Positions 1 to 10,160 of a stretch of 64,000 nucleotides of DNA are shown here, piece by piece. Made by a program: the position numbers and the translations under genes. Source of the stretch: Pseudoalteromonas sp. OOF1S-7 (GTDB lineage Bacteria; Pseudomonadota; Gammaproteobacteria; Enterobacterales; Alteromonadaceae); NCBI RefSeq assembly GCF_022347765.1, contig NZ_JAKRFZ010000007.1, positions 172,637 to 236,636 of the forward strand, read 5' to 3'. Each line of letters starts with the position of its first letter. The first letter of the stretch is position 1. The notes under the pieces are model-generated. The model did not search any database and was not told the DNA's origin. It saw only the letters and a list, made by a program, of their open reading frames with translations.

Positions 1-7
1 GTAACCC

Positions 8-733
8 GTGAGTAAATTAACCGCCACTGCACTGGCCAAAAGCTACAAAGGCAGGCAAGTTGTTAAGAACGTTGAACTGAGCGTTGAAGCTGGCAGCATT
101 GTTGGATTGCTCGGCCCCAATGGCGCGGGAAAAACCACCACCTTTTACATGATTGTTGGCCTGGTGCCCAGTGACAAGGGCAGTATTCATATTGACGAAC
201 AAGACATTACCTTACTGCCAATGCATAGCCGGGCCAGACTGGGGATTGGTTACCTGCCACAGGAGTCTTCGATCTTTCGTAAGCTGACCGTCTACCAGAA
301 CCTAATGGCCATTTTAGAAACCCGTAAGGAGCTCAATAAAGCACAGCGAGAAGTTATTCTTAACGAGTTGTTAGATGAATTTAATATCCAACATATCCGG
401 GAGAGCCAGGGCATGGCTTTGTCGGGTGGTGAGCGACGTCGGGTAGAAATTGCACGCGCCCTTGCGGCAGATCCAAAATTTATCTTATTGGATGAGCCTT
501 TCGCTGGCGTTGATCCCATTTCGGTGTTAGATATAAAGAAAATTATCGAACACTTAAAAAACCGCGGCATAGGCGTGCTGATCACCGACCACAATGTACG
601 TGAAACGCTGGACGTCTGTGAGAAAGCTTATATAGTGTCACATGGTGAACTGATAGCAGCAGGCACCCCGGAGCATGTTCTGGCCGATCAAACCGTACGG
701 GATGTCTACCTAGGTGAGCAATTCAGGCTATAG
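8..733 (+). CDS. lptB: LPS export ABC transporter ATPase LptB
   Basis: Cytoplasmic ATPase of the LptB2FGC complex, which extracts lipopolysaccharide from the inner membrane and drives it through LptA/LptD to the cell surface. Visible motifs: Walker A GPNGAGKT (residues 36-43), signature LSGGE (138-142), Walker B FILLDEP (158-164) and the switch His in TDHN (195). The length of 241 residues is normal for the family. It begins with GTG at the very edge of the window; lptA/lptC would be expected just upstream, outside view. It is followed by rpoN after 44 bp, the order usual in gammaproteobacteria. Identification is secure. Confidence 0.97.
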   Translation: MSKLTATALAKSYKGRQVVKNVELSVEAGSIVGLLGPNGAGKTTTFYMIVGLVPSDKGSIHIDEQDITLLPMHSRARLGIGYLPQESSIFRKLTVYQNLMAILETRKELNKAQREVILNELLDEFNIQHIRESQGMALSGGERRRVEIARALAADPKFILLDEPFAGVDPISVLDIKKIIEHLKNRGIGVLITDHNVRETLDVCEKAYIVSHGELIAAGTPEHVLADQTVRDVYLGEQFRL

Positions 734-777
734 TTATAAGATTAGAAGTAAATAACAAAAAGGATTGTTAGAGATAC

Positions 778-2286
778 ATGAGGCAATCGCTACAGCTGCG
801 CATGGGGCAGCAACTGACAATGACACCACAGCTGCAACAGGCCATTCGCCTGTTACAGTTGAGTACGCTAGATCTCCAACAAGAAATCCAGGAAGCGCTT
901 GATAGCAACCCTTTGTTGGAAGTGGAAGAAGGTGAGTCTGAATCACATGATAATGAAACACAGTCCAAATCGGATTCCGAGTTAGAACAACATGCATCGA
1001 ATGACAATGACAGCTATGAAGACTCGGCTGTCAGCGATTATGAGCAAGACAGCGATGCTGCGCTAAATAAAGATACCGTCAGCGATGATCTGGCTATGGA
1101 TGTTACCTGGGACGAGTACATCAGTGCCGCACCGGCAAGTAGCTCAGGTCCTATGCCGGAAGATGAAACCATTTATCAGGGCAAAACCACTGAGACACTG
1201 CAAGAGTATCTGATCTGGCAGCTGGAACTCACTCCCTTCAGCCCAACCGACAGAGCCATCGCTTTAGCGATTGTAGAAGCCGTTGACGATGCCGGCCTGC
1301 TGACTATCAGCTGCGAAGACATTGTCGAGAGCATGAACCTGGACAACGATGACGAGCATATCGAACTGGATGAAGTAGAAGCCGTACTGAAACGCGTGCA
1401 ATTATTTGACCCGGTTGGTATTGCGGCACGCAGCCTGCAAGAATGCTTGTGTATCCAGCTCAACCAATTTGAACCCAACACGCCCTGGCTCGCTCAAACC
1501 AAAGAGATCCTGACCGAACATATTGATTTACTGGCCAGCCGGGATTATCGCACTTTGATGAAAAAGACCAAGCTCAAGGAAGCGGATCTGAAAGAGGTGA
1601 TGACCCTGATCCACAGCCTTAATCCGAAGCCTGCCGCCAGTATAGTGCAAGAAGAAGCTGACTATGTGATCCCGGATGTGTCAGTGAAAAAAGTAAAAGG
1701 CCGCTGGGTTGTTGAACTAAACCCGGATTCAATGCCAAAGATCAGAGTGAACGATCACTACGCCGCAATGTCTCGCTCAGTCAAGTCGAGTACAGACAGT
1801 CAGTTTATTCGTTCGCACCTGCAAGAGGCAAAATGGTTCATCAAGAGCCTGGAAAGCCGTAACGAAACTTTATTAAAAGTTACTAATTGCATTGTGCAGC
1901 AACAACAGGCATTCTTTGAACATGGCCCCGAGGCGATGAAACCGATGGTACTGAATGATGTAGCCGAAATGGTCGACATGCATGAATCCACGATTTCTCG
2001 TGTAACAACGCAAAAGTATATGCACACGCCACGCGGTATCTATGAGTTGAAGTATTTCTTCTCAAGCCATGTCAGCACTGAAAACGGAGGAGAATGCTCT
2101 TCGACTGCAATCAGAGCATTGATCAAAAAGCTAATTGCCGCAGAGAACACAGCGAAACCATTGAGTGACAGCAAGATAGCGGATGTATTGGCAGATCAAG
2201 GGATCAAAGTGGCTAGACGTACAATTGCCAAATACCGAGAGTCTTTGGCCATCCCACCGTCGAATCAGCGTAAAAGCTTGATTTAG
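778..2286 (+). CDS. rpoN: RNA polymerase sigma-54 factor
   Basis: Sigma-54 directs RNA polymerase to -24/-12 promoters and needs AAA+ enhancer-binding activators. The Gln/Leu-rich activator-contact region I is seen in residues 1-50 ([14 protein letters not shown]), followed by an acidic spacer rich in Asp/Ser/Glu (about 50-120), the core-binding and helix-turn-helix regions, and the diagnostic RpoN box [10 protein letters not shown] (479-488). Length 502 is typical. It is followed by hpf, ptsN, rapZ and ptsO, the classical rpoN cluster that links nitrogen-PTS signalling to sigma-54. Confidence 0.98.
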   Translation: MRQSLQLRMGQQLTMTPQLQQAIRLLQLSTLDLQQEIQEALDSNPLLEVEEGESESHDNETQSKSDSELEQHASNDNDSYEDSAVSDYEQDSDAALNKDTVSDDLAMDVTWDEYISAAPASSSGPMPEDETIYQGKTTETLQEYLIWQLELTPFSPTDRAIALAIVEAVDDAGLLTISCEDIVESMNLDNDDEHIELDEVEAVLKRVQLFDPVGIAARSLQECLCIQLNQFEPNTPWLAQTKEILTEHIDLLASRDYRTLMKKTKLKEADLKEVMTLIHSLNPKPAASIVQEEADYVIPDVSVKKVKGRWVVELNPDSMPKIRVNDHYAAMSRSVKSSTDSQFIRSHLQEAKWFIKSLESRNETLLKVTNCIVQQQQAFFEHGPEAMKPMVLNDVAEMVDMHESTISRVTTQKYMHTPRGIYELKYFFSSHVSTENGGECSSTAIRALIKKLIAAENTAKPLSDSKIADVLADQGIKVARRTIAKYRESLAIPPSNQRKSLI

Positions 2287-2311
2287 ACGTAACTACAGAA
2301 GGAAAATGCTT

Positions 2312-2599
2312 ATGCAACTAAATTTAACTGGTCGACATGTAGAAATCACCGATTCGTTAAGAGACTATGTAACAAACAAGTTTGCGAAGCTAGAAAGGCA
2401 CTTTGATCACATCAATAATGTGCATGTTATCCTAGATGTCGAAAAGCTGATCCAAAAAGCAGAAGCCACATTACATGTGAACGGGGGAGAGATCTTTGCC
2501 TCAACCGAACACCGGGATATGTATGCCGCAATAGACGGACTTATCGACAAGCTTGATCGTCAGGTGATCAAGCACAAAGAGAAGCTAACTCGACACTAA
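2312..2599 (+). CDS. hpf: Ribosome hibernation promoting factor (short HPF/YhbH)
   Basis: Small ribosome-binding protein that stabilises inactive 100S ribosome dimers in stationary phase. The start MQLNLTGRHVEIT matches the family N-terminus (MQxNxTGHHVEIT), so the ATG at 2312 is preferred over the ATG at 2306: the AGAAGGA ribosome-binding site ends at 2303, leaving 8 nt to 2312 but only 2 nt to 2306. At 95 residues it is the short form, lacking the C-terminal dimerisation domain of long HPF. It lies between rpoN and ptsN as in E. coli. Confidence 0.95.
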   Translation: MQLNLTGRHVEITDSLRDYVTNKFAKLERHFDHINNVHVILDVEKLIQKAEATLHVNGGEIFASTEHRDMYAAIDGLIDKLDRQVIKHKEKLTRH

Positions 2600-2601
2600 T
2601 C

Positions 2602-3057
2602 ATGAAACTAAGCTCATTGATTTCACAGGACTGCAGCAAAGCTGCGGTCCTTTTTAATAGCAAAAAACGCATTTTAGAATACATCAGTGAGTTGGCTCAG
2701 AGCCAACTTCCTGACAGCAATCCCCATGATATCCTTGATGCTTTGCTAAGCCGAGAAAAACTCGGCAGCACCGGCATAGGTAAGGGAATTGCACTGCCAC
2801 ACGGTCGTCTTCCCGGCATAGATAAAGTAGTCGCTATGCTTCTTGTAAACCAACAGGGCATTGCCTTTGACGCCATCGACAATCAACCCGTCGACATTTT
2901 TGTGGCACTCATCGTACCCGAGGGAGAAAATCAACAACATTTGCAGACCTTGGCAACAATCGCTGATAAACTTAAAAACAAGGTGTTTTGTAAACGTATT
3001 AGACAAGCTCACAATGATCAGGAGTTATTTTCGATAATTGAAGAGTTTGACAACTAA
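2602..3057 (+). CDS. ptsN: PTS IIA-like nitrogen regulatory protein PtsN (EIIA-Ntr)
   Basis: Phosphoacceptor of the nitrogen phosphotransferase chain (PtsP to NPr to EIIA-Ntr), which regulates potassium transport and other targets according to phosphorylation state. The phosphorylated His is His67 in GIALPHGRL. The 151-residue length and the fold order are typical. It starts 2 bp after the hpf stop, so the two are probably translationally coupled. Its partner NPr is encoded at 3912-4190. Confidence 0.96.
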   Translation: MKLSSLISQDCSKAAVLFNSKKRILEYISELAQSQLPDSNPHDILDALLSREKLGSTGIGKGIALPHGRLPGIDKVVAMLLVNQQGIAFDAIDNQPVDIFVALIVPEGENQQHLQTLATIADKLKNKVFCKRIRQAHNDQELFSIIEEFDN

Positions 3058-3069
3058 CGGAGAGTTTCA

Positions 3070-3915
3070 GTGCAGCTAATTATTGTCAGTGGCCGTTCCG
3101 GTTCAGGAAAATCAGTCGCCCTTCGCGTACTGGAAGACCTGGGTTACTACTGCGCCGATAATATCCCGGTCAACCTGTTGCCCGCCTTGGTGCGCAGTGT
3201 GTCGGACAGTTATGATAAAATTGCTGTGAGCGTCGACGTACGCAACCTGCCAAAAGATCAACAAGAGCTCGACGATATTCTGGAATACCTGCCGGGATTT
3301 GCCGAGCCCAATATTTTCTACCTGGATAGCGAAGACCAAATTCTGATCCGTCGTTTTTCTGAAACCCGCCGTCTGCACCCGCTGTCATTAGCCGATCTGT
3401 CGCTGGACAAAGCGATTAAGAAAGAAAAAGAGCTGCTTGATCCGCTTATCCGTCGCGCCAATATCACCATAGATACCACAGATATGAGTATCCACCAACT
3501 GGCTGAGCGCATCCGGGAGAAAATCCTGGGTAAAAAAGATAAGCAGTTAATCATTACCTTTGAATCTTTTGGCTTCAAACATGGCATTCCAAAAGAAGCG
3601 GACTATGTCTTTGACGCCCGCTTTTTACCCAATCCACACTGGGAGCCTGAACTTAAACCGTTAACAGGTTTAGATAAACCCGTTATCGATTATCTGGCCA
3701 GCCACAGCCTGGTGCAAAAGTTCACCTGGCAAATACAAACCTTTGTACAAACGTGGCTACCGCACCTTGAGCGAAACAACCGCAGTTACCTGACGATTTC
3801 GATTGGCTGCACTGGCGGACAACACCGCTCTGTCTATCTCGCTCAGACTTTGGGTGAGCGCTTTGCCCGTACTCATAGCAATGTGAAGATCCATCACCGC
3901 GAACAAGAAAAATGA
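3070..3915 (+). CDS. rapZ: RNase adapter protein RapZ
   Basis: Binds GlcN6P and the GlmZ/GlmY small RNAs and presents GlmZ to RNase E, thereby controlling glucosamine-6-phosphate synthase. The N-terminal P-loop GRSGSGKS lies at residues 8-15, and the C-terminal RNA-binding domain carries the conserved CTGGQHRSVY stretch. It has 281 residues, a GTG start at 3070 with a GGAGAG ribosome-binding site just upstream, and an ATGA overlap with ptsO. Confidence 0.96.
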   Translation: MQLIIVSGRSGSGKSVALRVLEDLGYYCADNIPVNLLPALVRSVSDSYDKIAVSVDVRNLPKDQQELDDILEYLPGFAEPNIFYLDSEDQILIRRFSETRRLHPLSLADLSLDKAIKKEKELLDPLIRRANITIDTTDMSIHQLAERIREKILGKKDKQLIITFESFGFKHGIPKEADYVFDARFLPNPHWEPELKPLTGLDKPVIDYLASHSLVQKFTWQIQTFVQTWLPHLERNNRSYLTISIGCTGGQHRSVYLAQTLGERFARTHSNVKIHHREQEK

Positions 3916-4190
3916 CCCAACGCTTTGAAGATACTTTTCTAATCCAAAATAAACTGGGACTGCATGCCCGCGCAGCCAGTGTACTGGCTGAGCTTTCAGC
4001 CCAGTTTGACGCCAATATCACCTTGTTCCAGGGTAGTAAAGAAGCCGAAGGAGACAGTGTGCTGGCGTTACTACTGCTTGAAAGTAGTCAGGGTAAAGAG
4101 GTGAAAGTGGTTTGCGAAGGGCCAGACGCCAGACGTGCCCTGAACGCCATAGGTAACCTGATAGCCGATAAATTTAACGAATCCGAATAG
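3912..4190 (+). CDS. ptsO: Nitrogen-PTS phosphocarrier protein NPr
   Basis: HPr-like phosphocarrier that passes phosphate from PtsP to PtsN. The active-site His is His18 in LGLHARAAS, and the regulatory-serine region SKEAEGDSVLALLLL follows. It has 92 residues. Its ATG overlaps the rapZ stop (ATGA), so it is the last gene of the rpoN-hpf-ptsN-rapZ-ptsO series. The 178 bp that follow are AT-rich and I found no well-spaced promoter or clear terminator in them. Confidence 0.95.
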   Translation: MTQRFEDTFLIQNKLGLHARAASVLAELSAQFDANITLFQGSKEAEGDSVLALLLLESSQGKEVKVVCEGPDARRALNAIGNLIADKFNESE

Positions 4191-4368
4191 TCGTTACCAC
4201 ACAAGGCCTATAACCCGGCAATATTAGACTGTCACGCTCTTGCGATTATCTCCCCTTTTTTAGTTATACCAATTGATATTCAAACAGCTATAATTATCAT
4301 ACGCCTATAATCAATGCGCTATACATGCATGATAAAGCTAATTGTCGACTATCCAATCTGGGACGCCT

Positions 4369-5727
4369 ATGCCTGAAGTTTTTGAACAAGACTACACACT
4401 GGAACTATTGCAGCAAGTTACTAATGCCCTCAACAGTGGTCAGTTTGTTCAAGTCAGGCGCACATTAGCCGAAATTCCGCCCTGCGACACCGCACTGCTG
4501 CTTGAATCCTCCCCGCACAAGGTCAGAACACAGCTTTGGCAATTGGTAGACCCGGATATACAGGGTGATGTACTGGAAGAGCTGTCTGAAGATGTCAGGC
4601 TCAGCATCATTGCCAAGATGGAACCTGAGCTCATTGCGGCTGCAACAGAGGACATGGACGACGATGATCTCGGTGAGGTCCTGAGGAGTCTGCCGGATCC
4701 CGTTTATCAGGACGTAATCGGTGCTATGGACTCTCAAGACCGAGCCCGGGCCACACAAGCCCTGTCTTATGTGGAGCACTCCGCCGGTGCACTGATGAAC
4801 ACGGATACAGTGACCATTCGCCCGGATGTATCACTGGATGTCGTGTTACGTTACTTACGCCTGAAGGGCGATCTGCCGGATGGCACCGATGATCTCTATG
4901 TCGTAGATAAAGACAACTGCTTTTTGGGAGCGCTCTCCATCAGCATGCTCCTTACCAGCCAGCCAGATAAGCTGGTTCATGAACTGATGAATGAAGAGCG
5001 AGAGACCATTCCTATCTCGATGGACGAAAGCGATGTTGCTCAGCTGTTTGAGCGGCACAACTGGATCTCGGCCCCTGTGGTCGACGATAACGCACACTTG
5101 CTGGGCCGTATCACCATCGATGACATCGTTGATGTTATTCGTGAAGATGCCGAGCATAGCCTGATGAGTATGGCTGGTCTTGATGATGAAGAAGATACTT
5201 TCGCACCGGTGTGGAAAAGTAGCCGGCGTCGCTCAATCTGGCTGGGGATCAACCTGCTCACGGCACTGATGGCCGCATTTGTTGCCAGCTTTTTTGAAGG
5301 GACCTTAGATATTCTGCCAATCCTGGCGGTCTTAAATGGCATAGTGCCCAGCATGGGGGGGGTTGCGGGGAGTCAGACCCTGACACTGGTGATCCGTGGT
5401 ATTGCCCTGGGTCATGTTAACGCCACCAACCAGCGCTTCTTATTGGGTAAAGAGCTGGCCATTGGCGCTTTGAATGGCCTGTTATGGTCCTTGCTGATTG
5501 CCGGTGTGATTGCTTTATGGCAGTGGGATTTTGTACTGGGTGGTGTGATTGCCTTTGCTATGTTTATGAACCTGGTCGCCGCGGGGATCGCCGGAGCCAG
5601 TATTCCGCTAATGTTGAAAAAAATGAACATAGATCCGGCACTGGCTGGCAGTGTTGTCCTGACAACAGTCACCGACATTGTCGGTATTTTTGCCTTCCTG
5701 GGCACCGCAACCTGGCTGCTTGTTTAA
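4369..5727 (+). CDS. mgtE: Magnesium transporter MgtE
   Basis: Inner-membrane Mg2+ channel gated by cytoplasmic Mg2+. The order is an N-terminal helical superhelix domain (about 1-130), paired CBS domains (about 130-255, including APVVDDNAHLLGRITIDDIVD) and five hydrophobic segments in the C-terminal 180 residues. The ATG at 4369 has a GGGA ribosome-binding site at 4360-4363 and gives 452 residues, the usual family length. A longer in-frame reading from TTG 4342 adds nine residues and lacks a good ribosome-binding site. Substrate Mg2+ (possibly also Co2+) is inferred from the family. Confidence 0.93.
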   Translation: MPEVFEQDYTLELLQQVTNALNSGQFVQVRRTLAEIPPCDTALLLESSPHKVRTQLWQLVDPDIQGDVLEELSEDVRLSIIAKMEPELIAAATEDMDDDDLGEVLRSLPDPVYQDVIGAMDSQDRARATQALSYVEHSAGALMNTDTVTIRPDVSLDVVLRYLRLKGDLPDGTDDLYVVDKDNCFLGALSISMLLTSQPDKLVHELMNEERETIPISMDESDVAQLFERHNWISAPVVDDNAHLLGRITIDDIVDVIREDAEHSLMSMAGLDDEEDTFAPVWKSSRRRSIWLGINLLTALMAAFVASFFEGTLDILPILAVLNGIVPSMGGVAGSQTLTLVIRGIALGHVNATNQRFLLGKELAIGALNGLLWSLLIAGVIALWQWDFVLGGVIAFAMFMNLVAAGIAGASIPLMLKKMNIDPALAGSVVLTTVTDIVGIFAFLGTATWLLV

Positions 5728-5752
5728 GCAGCCAGACACTCAGTGCTGTAGA

Positions 5753-7099
5753 TTACTGACCGGCAATTTGCATACTGTCTATCAGTACCGAGCCAGTTTG
5801 CACAGCACCACGGGTTTCGATATCTCCACCGATGGCTTTGATTGACCTGAACATCTCTTTGAGGTTACCGGCAATGGTGATCTCACTGACCGGATATTGG
5901 ATCTCGCCGTTTTCAACCCAGAAACCAGCCGCACCACGAGAATAATCACCGGTTACTGTATTCACCCCCTGCCCCATCAGTTCAGTAACCAGTAAGCCAC
6001 GGTCCATAGTACGTAACAGCGCCGCCAGATCCGGCTCTGTGGCCTGCACCAGCCAGTTATGGATCCCACCGGCATGTCCTGTGCTGCGCATACCAAGACG
6101 TCTCGCTGCATAGCTGGGTAACAAATAAGTTTCCAGCGTACCGTCTTTGATGATATCGCGCTCAACCGTACGTACACCTTCCGCATCAAACGGGCTAGAA
6201 GCCAGCGCCTGGCTCAGGTGCGGTTGCTCCTTGATAGACACACAAGGGTCAAATACACCAGTGCCCAGACTATCGAGCAAAAAGCTCGACTTGCGATACA
6301 AGGCACCACCGCCAATCGCAGACACCAGATGACCGAACAGGCTATTGGCAATATCTGCACGGAACACCACAGGCACCCGCATAGTATTCAGCTTACGGCT
6401 GTTGAGCTTGGCAAGCGTCGACTCCGCGGCCTCGATCCCCACCAAGGCGGCATCTCTCAGCTGCGTATGCACACGCGTAATTGAGTAGGCATTGTCGCGC
6501 TGCATCACCCCATTTTCTTCGCCAATGACCATAGTACTCAAAGTATGTCGGGTGCGTGGAAATCCGGCCAGAAAACCATGGCTGTTGCCATAAACGCGCA
6601 GACCCTGGTGGCTGGCCACACTGGCGCCATCCGAGTTCACGATGCGTGGATCGAAATTTAATGCCGCCTGCTCCGCCTCTAAACAGCGCTTTACACCTTC
6701 TTCCGGGGTCAGTGCCCAGGGATGAAAAAGATCTAAATCCGGCACGTCGGTTGGCATTAAGTCTGCGTCAGCCACCCCATTACAGGGGTCATCTGATGTG
6801 AACTTGGCAATTTCAACCGCCTTTTCTACCACAGAGCGTAAGGCCTGTGGACCCAAGTCCGCCGTCGACGCAGAGCCCTTGTGTTGGCCTACATAGACGC
6901 TCAGACCCAGTCCACCGTCCTGATTAAATTCAATCGTTTCAACTTCCCCCATGCGGGTGCTGACAGACAAACCAGAGGTACGACTCATCGACGCTTCCGC
7001 TGACGTTGCCCCCAGTTGCTTTGCATAGTCCAGAACATCAGACACTGCCTGTTTTACTTCATCAATCTGCGTCCAGATGGGATCTTGTTGCTGGCTCAT
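5753..7099 (-). CDS. pmbA: Metalloprotease PmbA/TldE
   Basis: Partner of TldD in the heterodimeric TldD/TldE protease, which degrades flexible peptides and is needed for microcin B17 maturation and CcdA turnover in E. coli. TldE lacks the HExxxH zinc motif, as seen here; the catalytic subunit is TldD at 7889-9343. ATG 7099 (MSQQQDP) is chosen over an upstream TTG because GGA lies about 9 nt upstream and the resulting 448 residues match the family. It is divergent from yjgA, and tldD is convergent with yjgA, so the protease pair flanks yjgA. Confidence 0.94.
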   Translation of the reverse strand: MSQQQDPIWTQIDEVKQAVSDVLDYAKQLGATSAEASMSRTSGLSVSTRMGEVETIEFNQDGGLGLSVYVGQHKGSASTADLGPQALRSVVEKAVEIAKFTSDDPCNGVADADLMPTDVPDLDLFHPWALTPEEGVKRCLEAEQAALNFDPRIVNSDGASVASHQGLRVYGNSHGFLAGFPRTRHTLSTMVIGEENGVMQRDNAYSITRVHTQLRDAALVGIEAAESTLAKLNSRKLNTMRVPVVFRADIANSLFGHLVSAIGGGALYRKSSFLLDSLGTGVFDPCVSIKEQPHLSQALASSPFDAEGVRTVERDIIKDGTLETYLLPSYAARRLGMRSTGHAGGIHNWLVQATEPDLAALLRTMDRGLLVTELMGQGVNTVTGDYSRGAAGFWVENGEIQYPVSEITIAGNLKEMFRSIKAIGGDIETRGAVQTGSVLIDSMQIAGQ

Positions 7100-7226
7100 G
7101 TTTTTATTCCACAAATCATAGTACTGCTATAATCCTAACACAGCCTGCGCCGATGCGCTGTGACTCAGGCAAAGATTCTGCCGGGCAACAGCTGCCTGCC
7201 TTATGTCTTTATGTATTAATGTATAC

Positions 7227-7256
7227 GTGACTGCTTTTTCTGACTTCTGGTATAAT
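7227..7256 (+). promoter_or_regulatory. Candidate sigma-70 promoter of yjgA
   Basis: A perfect -10 box TATAAT at 7251-7256, preceded by TGG (extended -10 TGn), lies 34 bp before the yjgA start. GTGACT at 7227-7232 is a modest -35 with 18-bp spacing. Promoter function is inferred from sequence alone. Confidence 0.6.
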
Positions 7257-7290
7257 CTGTACACGAGTAACTGAAGTAAGTGCACTAAAT

Positions 7291-7812
7291 ATGGCTAAAA
7301 AACCTACCCAAGAGCCAGAAGAAGAGATCATCTACGTCTCCAAAAGCGAATTAAAACGCGATGCACAGCAATATCACCAACTGGGCGTTGATATCGCGCA
7401 ATTGGGCAAAAAGCAAAGAGAAAAGCTGCCTCTCAGCCCTGAGCTGGTTGCCGCTATGGAACTGGCAGACAAGCTACGCGGTAAGCACGATGCGTATCGC
7501 CGTCACCTGAACTTTGTCGCCAAACAATTGCGTACCACAAGTAATGTGGCAGAGTTGCAACAAGGCCTGGATCTGTTACTGAACAGAAATAACCAGGCGG
7601 AAGTACTGCTCAATCAGGTTGAAAAACTAAGGGATGAACTCATCGCCAAGGGTGATGAGAAGATCAATGCCCTACTTGAAGCACACCCGACACTGGAGCG
7701 TCAGAAGCTCAGGCAACTGGTGCGCCAGGCTAAGAAAGAGCATCAGGCAGAGAAGCCAGGAAAAGGCTACAAAGAGCTGTTTCAGTTACTTAAGGAACTG
7801 ATCCTGCCATAG
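7291..7812 (+). CDS. yjgA: Ribosome-associated protein YjgA (DarP, DUF615)
   Basis: Small, highly charged helical protein. The E. coli homologue (DarP/YjgA) assists late 50S ribosomal-subunit maturation. The 173 residues contain the family hallmarks: an acidic start (EEEIIYVSKSELKRD), the segment LPLSPELVAAMELA, and a C-terminal basic helix ending in KGYKELFQLLKEL. It lies between pmbA (divergent) and tldD (convergent), with its own promoter-like sequence upstream and a long hairpin after the stop. Confidence 0.93.
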   Translation: MAKKPTQEPEEEIIYVSKSELKRDAQQYHQLGVDIAQLGKKQREKLPLSPELVAAMELADKLRGKHDAYRRHLNFVAKQLRTTSNVAELQQGLDLLLNRNNQAEVLLNQVEKLRDELIAKGDEKINALLEAHPTLERQKLRQLVRQAKKEHQAEKPGKGYKELFQLLKELILP

Positions 7813-7819
7813 CCATAAA

Positions 7820-7871
7820 GGTAAGCCGTACCGCAGTATGGCACGCTTGTCGTGCAATACTGCGGGTTACC
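7820..7871. terminator. Long hairpin between convergent yjgA and tldD
   Basis: CCGCAGTAT (7831-7839) pairs with ATACTGCGG (7857-7865), flanked by further pairing of GGTAA with TTACC and an inner GCACG/CGTGC stem around a short CTTGT loop. The imperfect stem is about 20 bp. It lies between two convergent genes without a clear T-tract, so it may be a bidirectional terminator or mRNA-stabilising hairpin. Confidence 0.6.
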
Positions 7872-7888
7872 GGGTTAAGCTGTCCCGC

Positions 7889-9343
7889 CTAGGCGGTCCC
7901 ACCTACAGTGAGTTCATCTATTTTCAGGCTTGGCTGACCGACTCCAACGGGCACACTCTGGCCATTTTTGCCACATACTCCAACGCCGGTATCCAGTTCC
8001 AGATCTTTACCAACCATAGAGATTTTCTGCATCACATCCGGGCCATTGCCAATCAGCGTGGCGCCTTTGATCGGCTGCGTCACTTTACCATCCTCAATGA
8101 GATAGGCCTCAGAAGCAGAGAATACAAATTTACCCGACGTAATATCCACCTGACCACCACCAAAGTTAGGCGCAAAGATCCCTTTTTTGACCGACGCAAT
8201 AATCTCACTTTGACTATGTTCACCCGGCAGCATGTAAGTGTTGGTCATTCTCGGCATCGGCAGGTGTGCATAGGACTCCCGCCTGGCATTACCGGTTGGT
8301 GCAACCCCCATCAATCGGGCATTGAGCTTGTCCTGCATATAGCCCTTTAGCACGCCGTTTTCGATCAGCACGTTATAACCTGCTGGTGTGCCTTCATCGT
8401 CAATATTCAGCGAGCCACGGCGGTTGCTCATAGTGCCATCATCTACCACAGTACACAGACTGGAGGCGACTTGCTCGCCAACCCGCCCGCTAAATGCCGA
8501 AGCGCCTTTGCGGTTAAAGTCGCCTTCCAGACCATGACCGACTGCTTCGTGCAGTAAAACACCCGGCCAGCCTGCGCCTAGTACCACGGGCATAGTACCC
8601 GCCGGCGCATCTACGGCTTCCAGGTTCACTTTGGCCTGATGAACTGCTTTGCTAACATAATGCTGCCAGCGCGGTTTGCCATCGACCAGCTCACGGAAAT
8701 AGTGGTAATCCAGTCGCGCGCCACCACCGGCACTGCCTCGCTCACGGCGACCATTTTTCGCCAGTAACACGGAGCAGTTCAAGCGCACTAAGGGGCGGAT
8801 ATCGGTTGCAAAGGTGCCATCACTGGCGGCAACTAAGACTTCCTCGTATACCGCAGACATCGAACTAACAACTTGCTCCGCTTCCGGTGCCAGCTCCCGG
8901 ATCGCAGCCTCGACTTCCCGTAACAACGCCACTTTTTCAGTGTCGCTCATACTCAGTAATGGCTGGGTTGCCTCGAACTGAGTAGCTGCTTTAACATCGC
9001 TGAACACCTGTACCTGTTTGTCTTCGCCTTGCTGCGCAATGCTTCTGGCCGCCATCGCAGCCTGGTTCAGCGCTTCAATGTTAATGGCATCTGAGTAACT
9101 AAAACCGGTTTTCTCACCACTGACAGCACGCACTCCAACACCGCGTTCAATGTTATAACTGCCCTCTTTCACAGAGCCGTCTTCCAGTACCCAGGTCTCA
9201 TGATAGCTGGACTGAAAATACAAATCGGCATAATCCACTTTGTGCTGATGAATGTACGCCAGCGTCCGTTGTAACTGCTCCCGGGATAACTCACTGTCGG
9301 TCAGTAAATGTTGTTCAACGTGCTCGCTACCAAAATTACTCAT
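7889..9343 (-). CDS. tldD: Metalloprotease TldD
   Basis: Catalytic subunit of the TldD/TldE zinc protease. The zinc-binding HEAVGH motif is at residues 265-270, followed by the family [10 protein letters not shown] sequence; the C-terminal half carries the conserved [24 protein letters not shown] region. Its 484 residues are typical. It begins close to the end of the nitrilase gene (small overlap, 9336-9343), so it is probably the last gene of the mreBCD-maf-rng-yhdP-nit-tldD transcript. Confidence 0.95.
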   Translation of the reverse strand: MSNFGSEHVEQHLLTDSELSREQLQRTLAYIHQHKVDYADLYFQSSYHETWVLEDGSVKEGSYNIERGVGVRAVSGEKTGFSYSDAINIEALNQAAMAARSIAQQGEDKQVQVFSDVKAATQFEATQPLLSMSDTEKVALLREVEAAIRELAPEAEQVVSSMSAVYEEVLVAASDGTFATDIRPLVRLNCSVLLAKNGRRERGSAGGGARLDYHYFRELVDGKPRWQHYVSKAVHQAKVNLEAVDAPAGTMPVVLGAGWPGVLLHEAVGHGLEGDFNRKGASAFSGRVGEQVASSLCTVVDDGTMSNRRGSLNIDDEGTPAGYNVLIENGVLKGYMQDKLNARLMGVAPTGNARRESYAHLPMPRMTNTYMLPGEHSQSEIIASVKKGIFAPNFGGGQVDITSGKFVFSASEAYLIEDGKVTQPIKGATLIGNGPDVMQKISMVGKDLELDTGVGVCGKNGQSVPVGVGQPSLKIDELTVGGTA

Positions 9344-10160
9344 AAAAATCGCTCTTAAATCGGTTATGTGCCGCTACAGGCATTTTCTGCCGGATGGCGT
9401 GCAGCTCAGTCAGGTCTGGTTGCGCATGGATCACGCCAACCCCCTCAGGGGCTTCTGCTAAACAAGCGCCCCACGGAGACACTATCAGGCTGTGGCCATA
9501 AGTTTGTCGGCCATTCTCATGATGTCCCACCTGCGCCGCAGCCACAACATAGCATTGTGTCTCTATCGCCCGCGCCTGTAACAAGGGCTGCCAGTGTGCT
9601 TCTCCGGTCACAGTCGTGAAGGCACTGGGTACCAGTAAAACCTCAGCGCCCTGCTCACGCATCGCCTGATAAAGCCCGGGAAAACGTATGTCATAACACA
9701 CACTCATGCCAAGACGACCAAAAGGGCTGGCTACGGTGACCACGTCCTCACCAGCGCAGGTCAGGGTTGATTCCCGATATTGCCCGGCATTATCTGCCAC
9801 ATCCGCATCAAACAGATGGATCTTATTATAGCGTGCAACTTCAACCCCTTCATTGTTAAACAGCAGACTGGCTGCATAATAGCGGCTTTCACCTTCTTTG
9901 ATGGCGATGGTGCCCGCTGCCAGCCAAATATCAAGCTCCCGGCAAAGCTGTTGAAGCTGTGCTACCCAGTGCTGACTGTGTTCAGCATATGCCAGCGTCT
10001 GTTGCGGGGTTTCACAAAAGGCCAGCCATGACTCGGGCAGGCATACCAGAGCAGGCAACGTAAACGTCTGTGCACGGAGTAACGCGCTTAACCGTGCAAA
10101 GTTTTCCTCAGGCTGTGTTCCTGAACACATTTGCACAGCGTAGATATGGCCGTTTTTCAT
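9336..10160 (-). CDS. Carbon-nitrogen hydrolase (nitrilase superfamily, Nit1-like amidase)
   Basis: Nitrilase-superfamily amidase. The catalytic triad is visible: Glu43 (LPESW), Lys113 (YNKIHLFD) and Cys155 (VCYDIRFP). The HLFDADV and [10 protein letters not shown] segments resemble deaminated-glutathione amidases (Nit1/YbeM), whose metabolite-repair role is a reasonable guess but not proven here. It has 274 residues. The start ATG overlaps the yhdP stop (ATGA), and this gene commonly lies between yhdP and tldD in related gammaproteobacteria. Confidence 0.9.
   Translation of the reverse strand: MKNGHIYAVQMCSGTQPEENFARLSALLRAQTFTLPALVCLPESWLAFCETPQQTLAYAEHSQHWVAQLQQLCRELDIWLAAGTIAIKEGESRYYAASLLFNNEGVEVARYNKIHLFDADVADNAGQYRESTLTCAGEDVVTVASPFGRLGMSVCYDIRFPGLYQAMREQGAEVLLVPSAFTTVTGEAHWQPLLQARAIETQCYVVAAAQVGHHENGRQTYGHSLIVSPWGACLAEAPEGVGVIHAQPDLTELHAIRQKMPVAAHNRFKSDFYE

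Noticed and set aside
4282..4305. Promoter TTGATA/TATAAT upstream of mgtE
   Set aside because: The two boxes are only about 10 bp apart, too close for a sigma-70 promoter; no other convincing pair was found.
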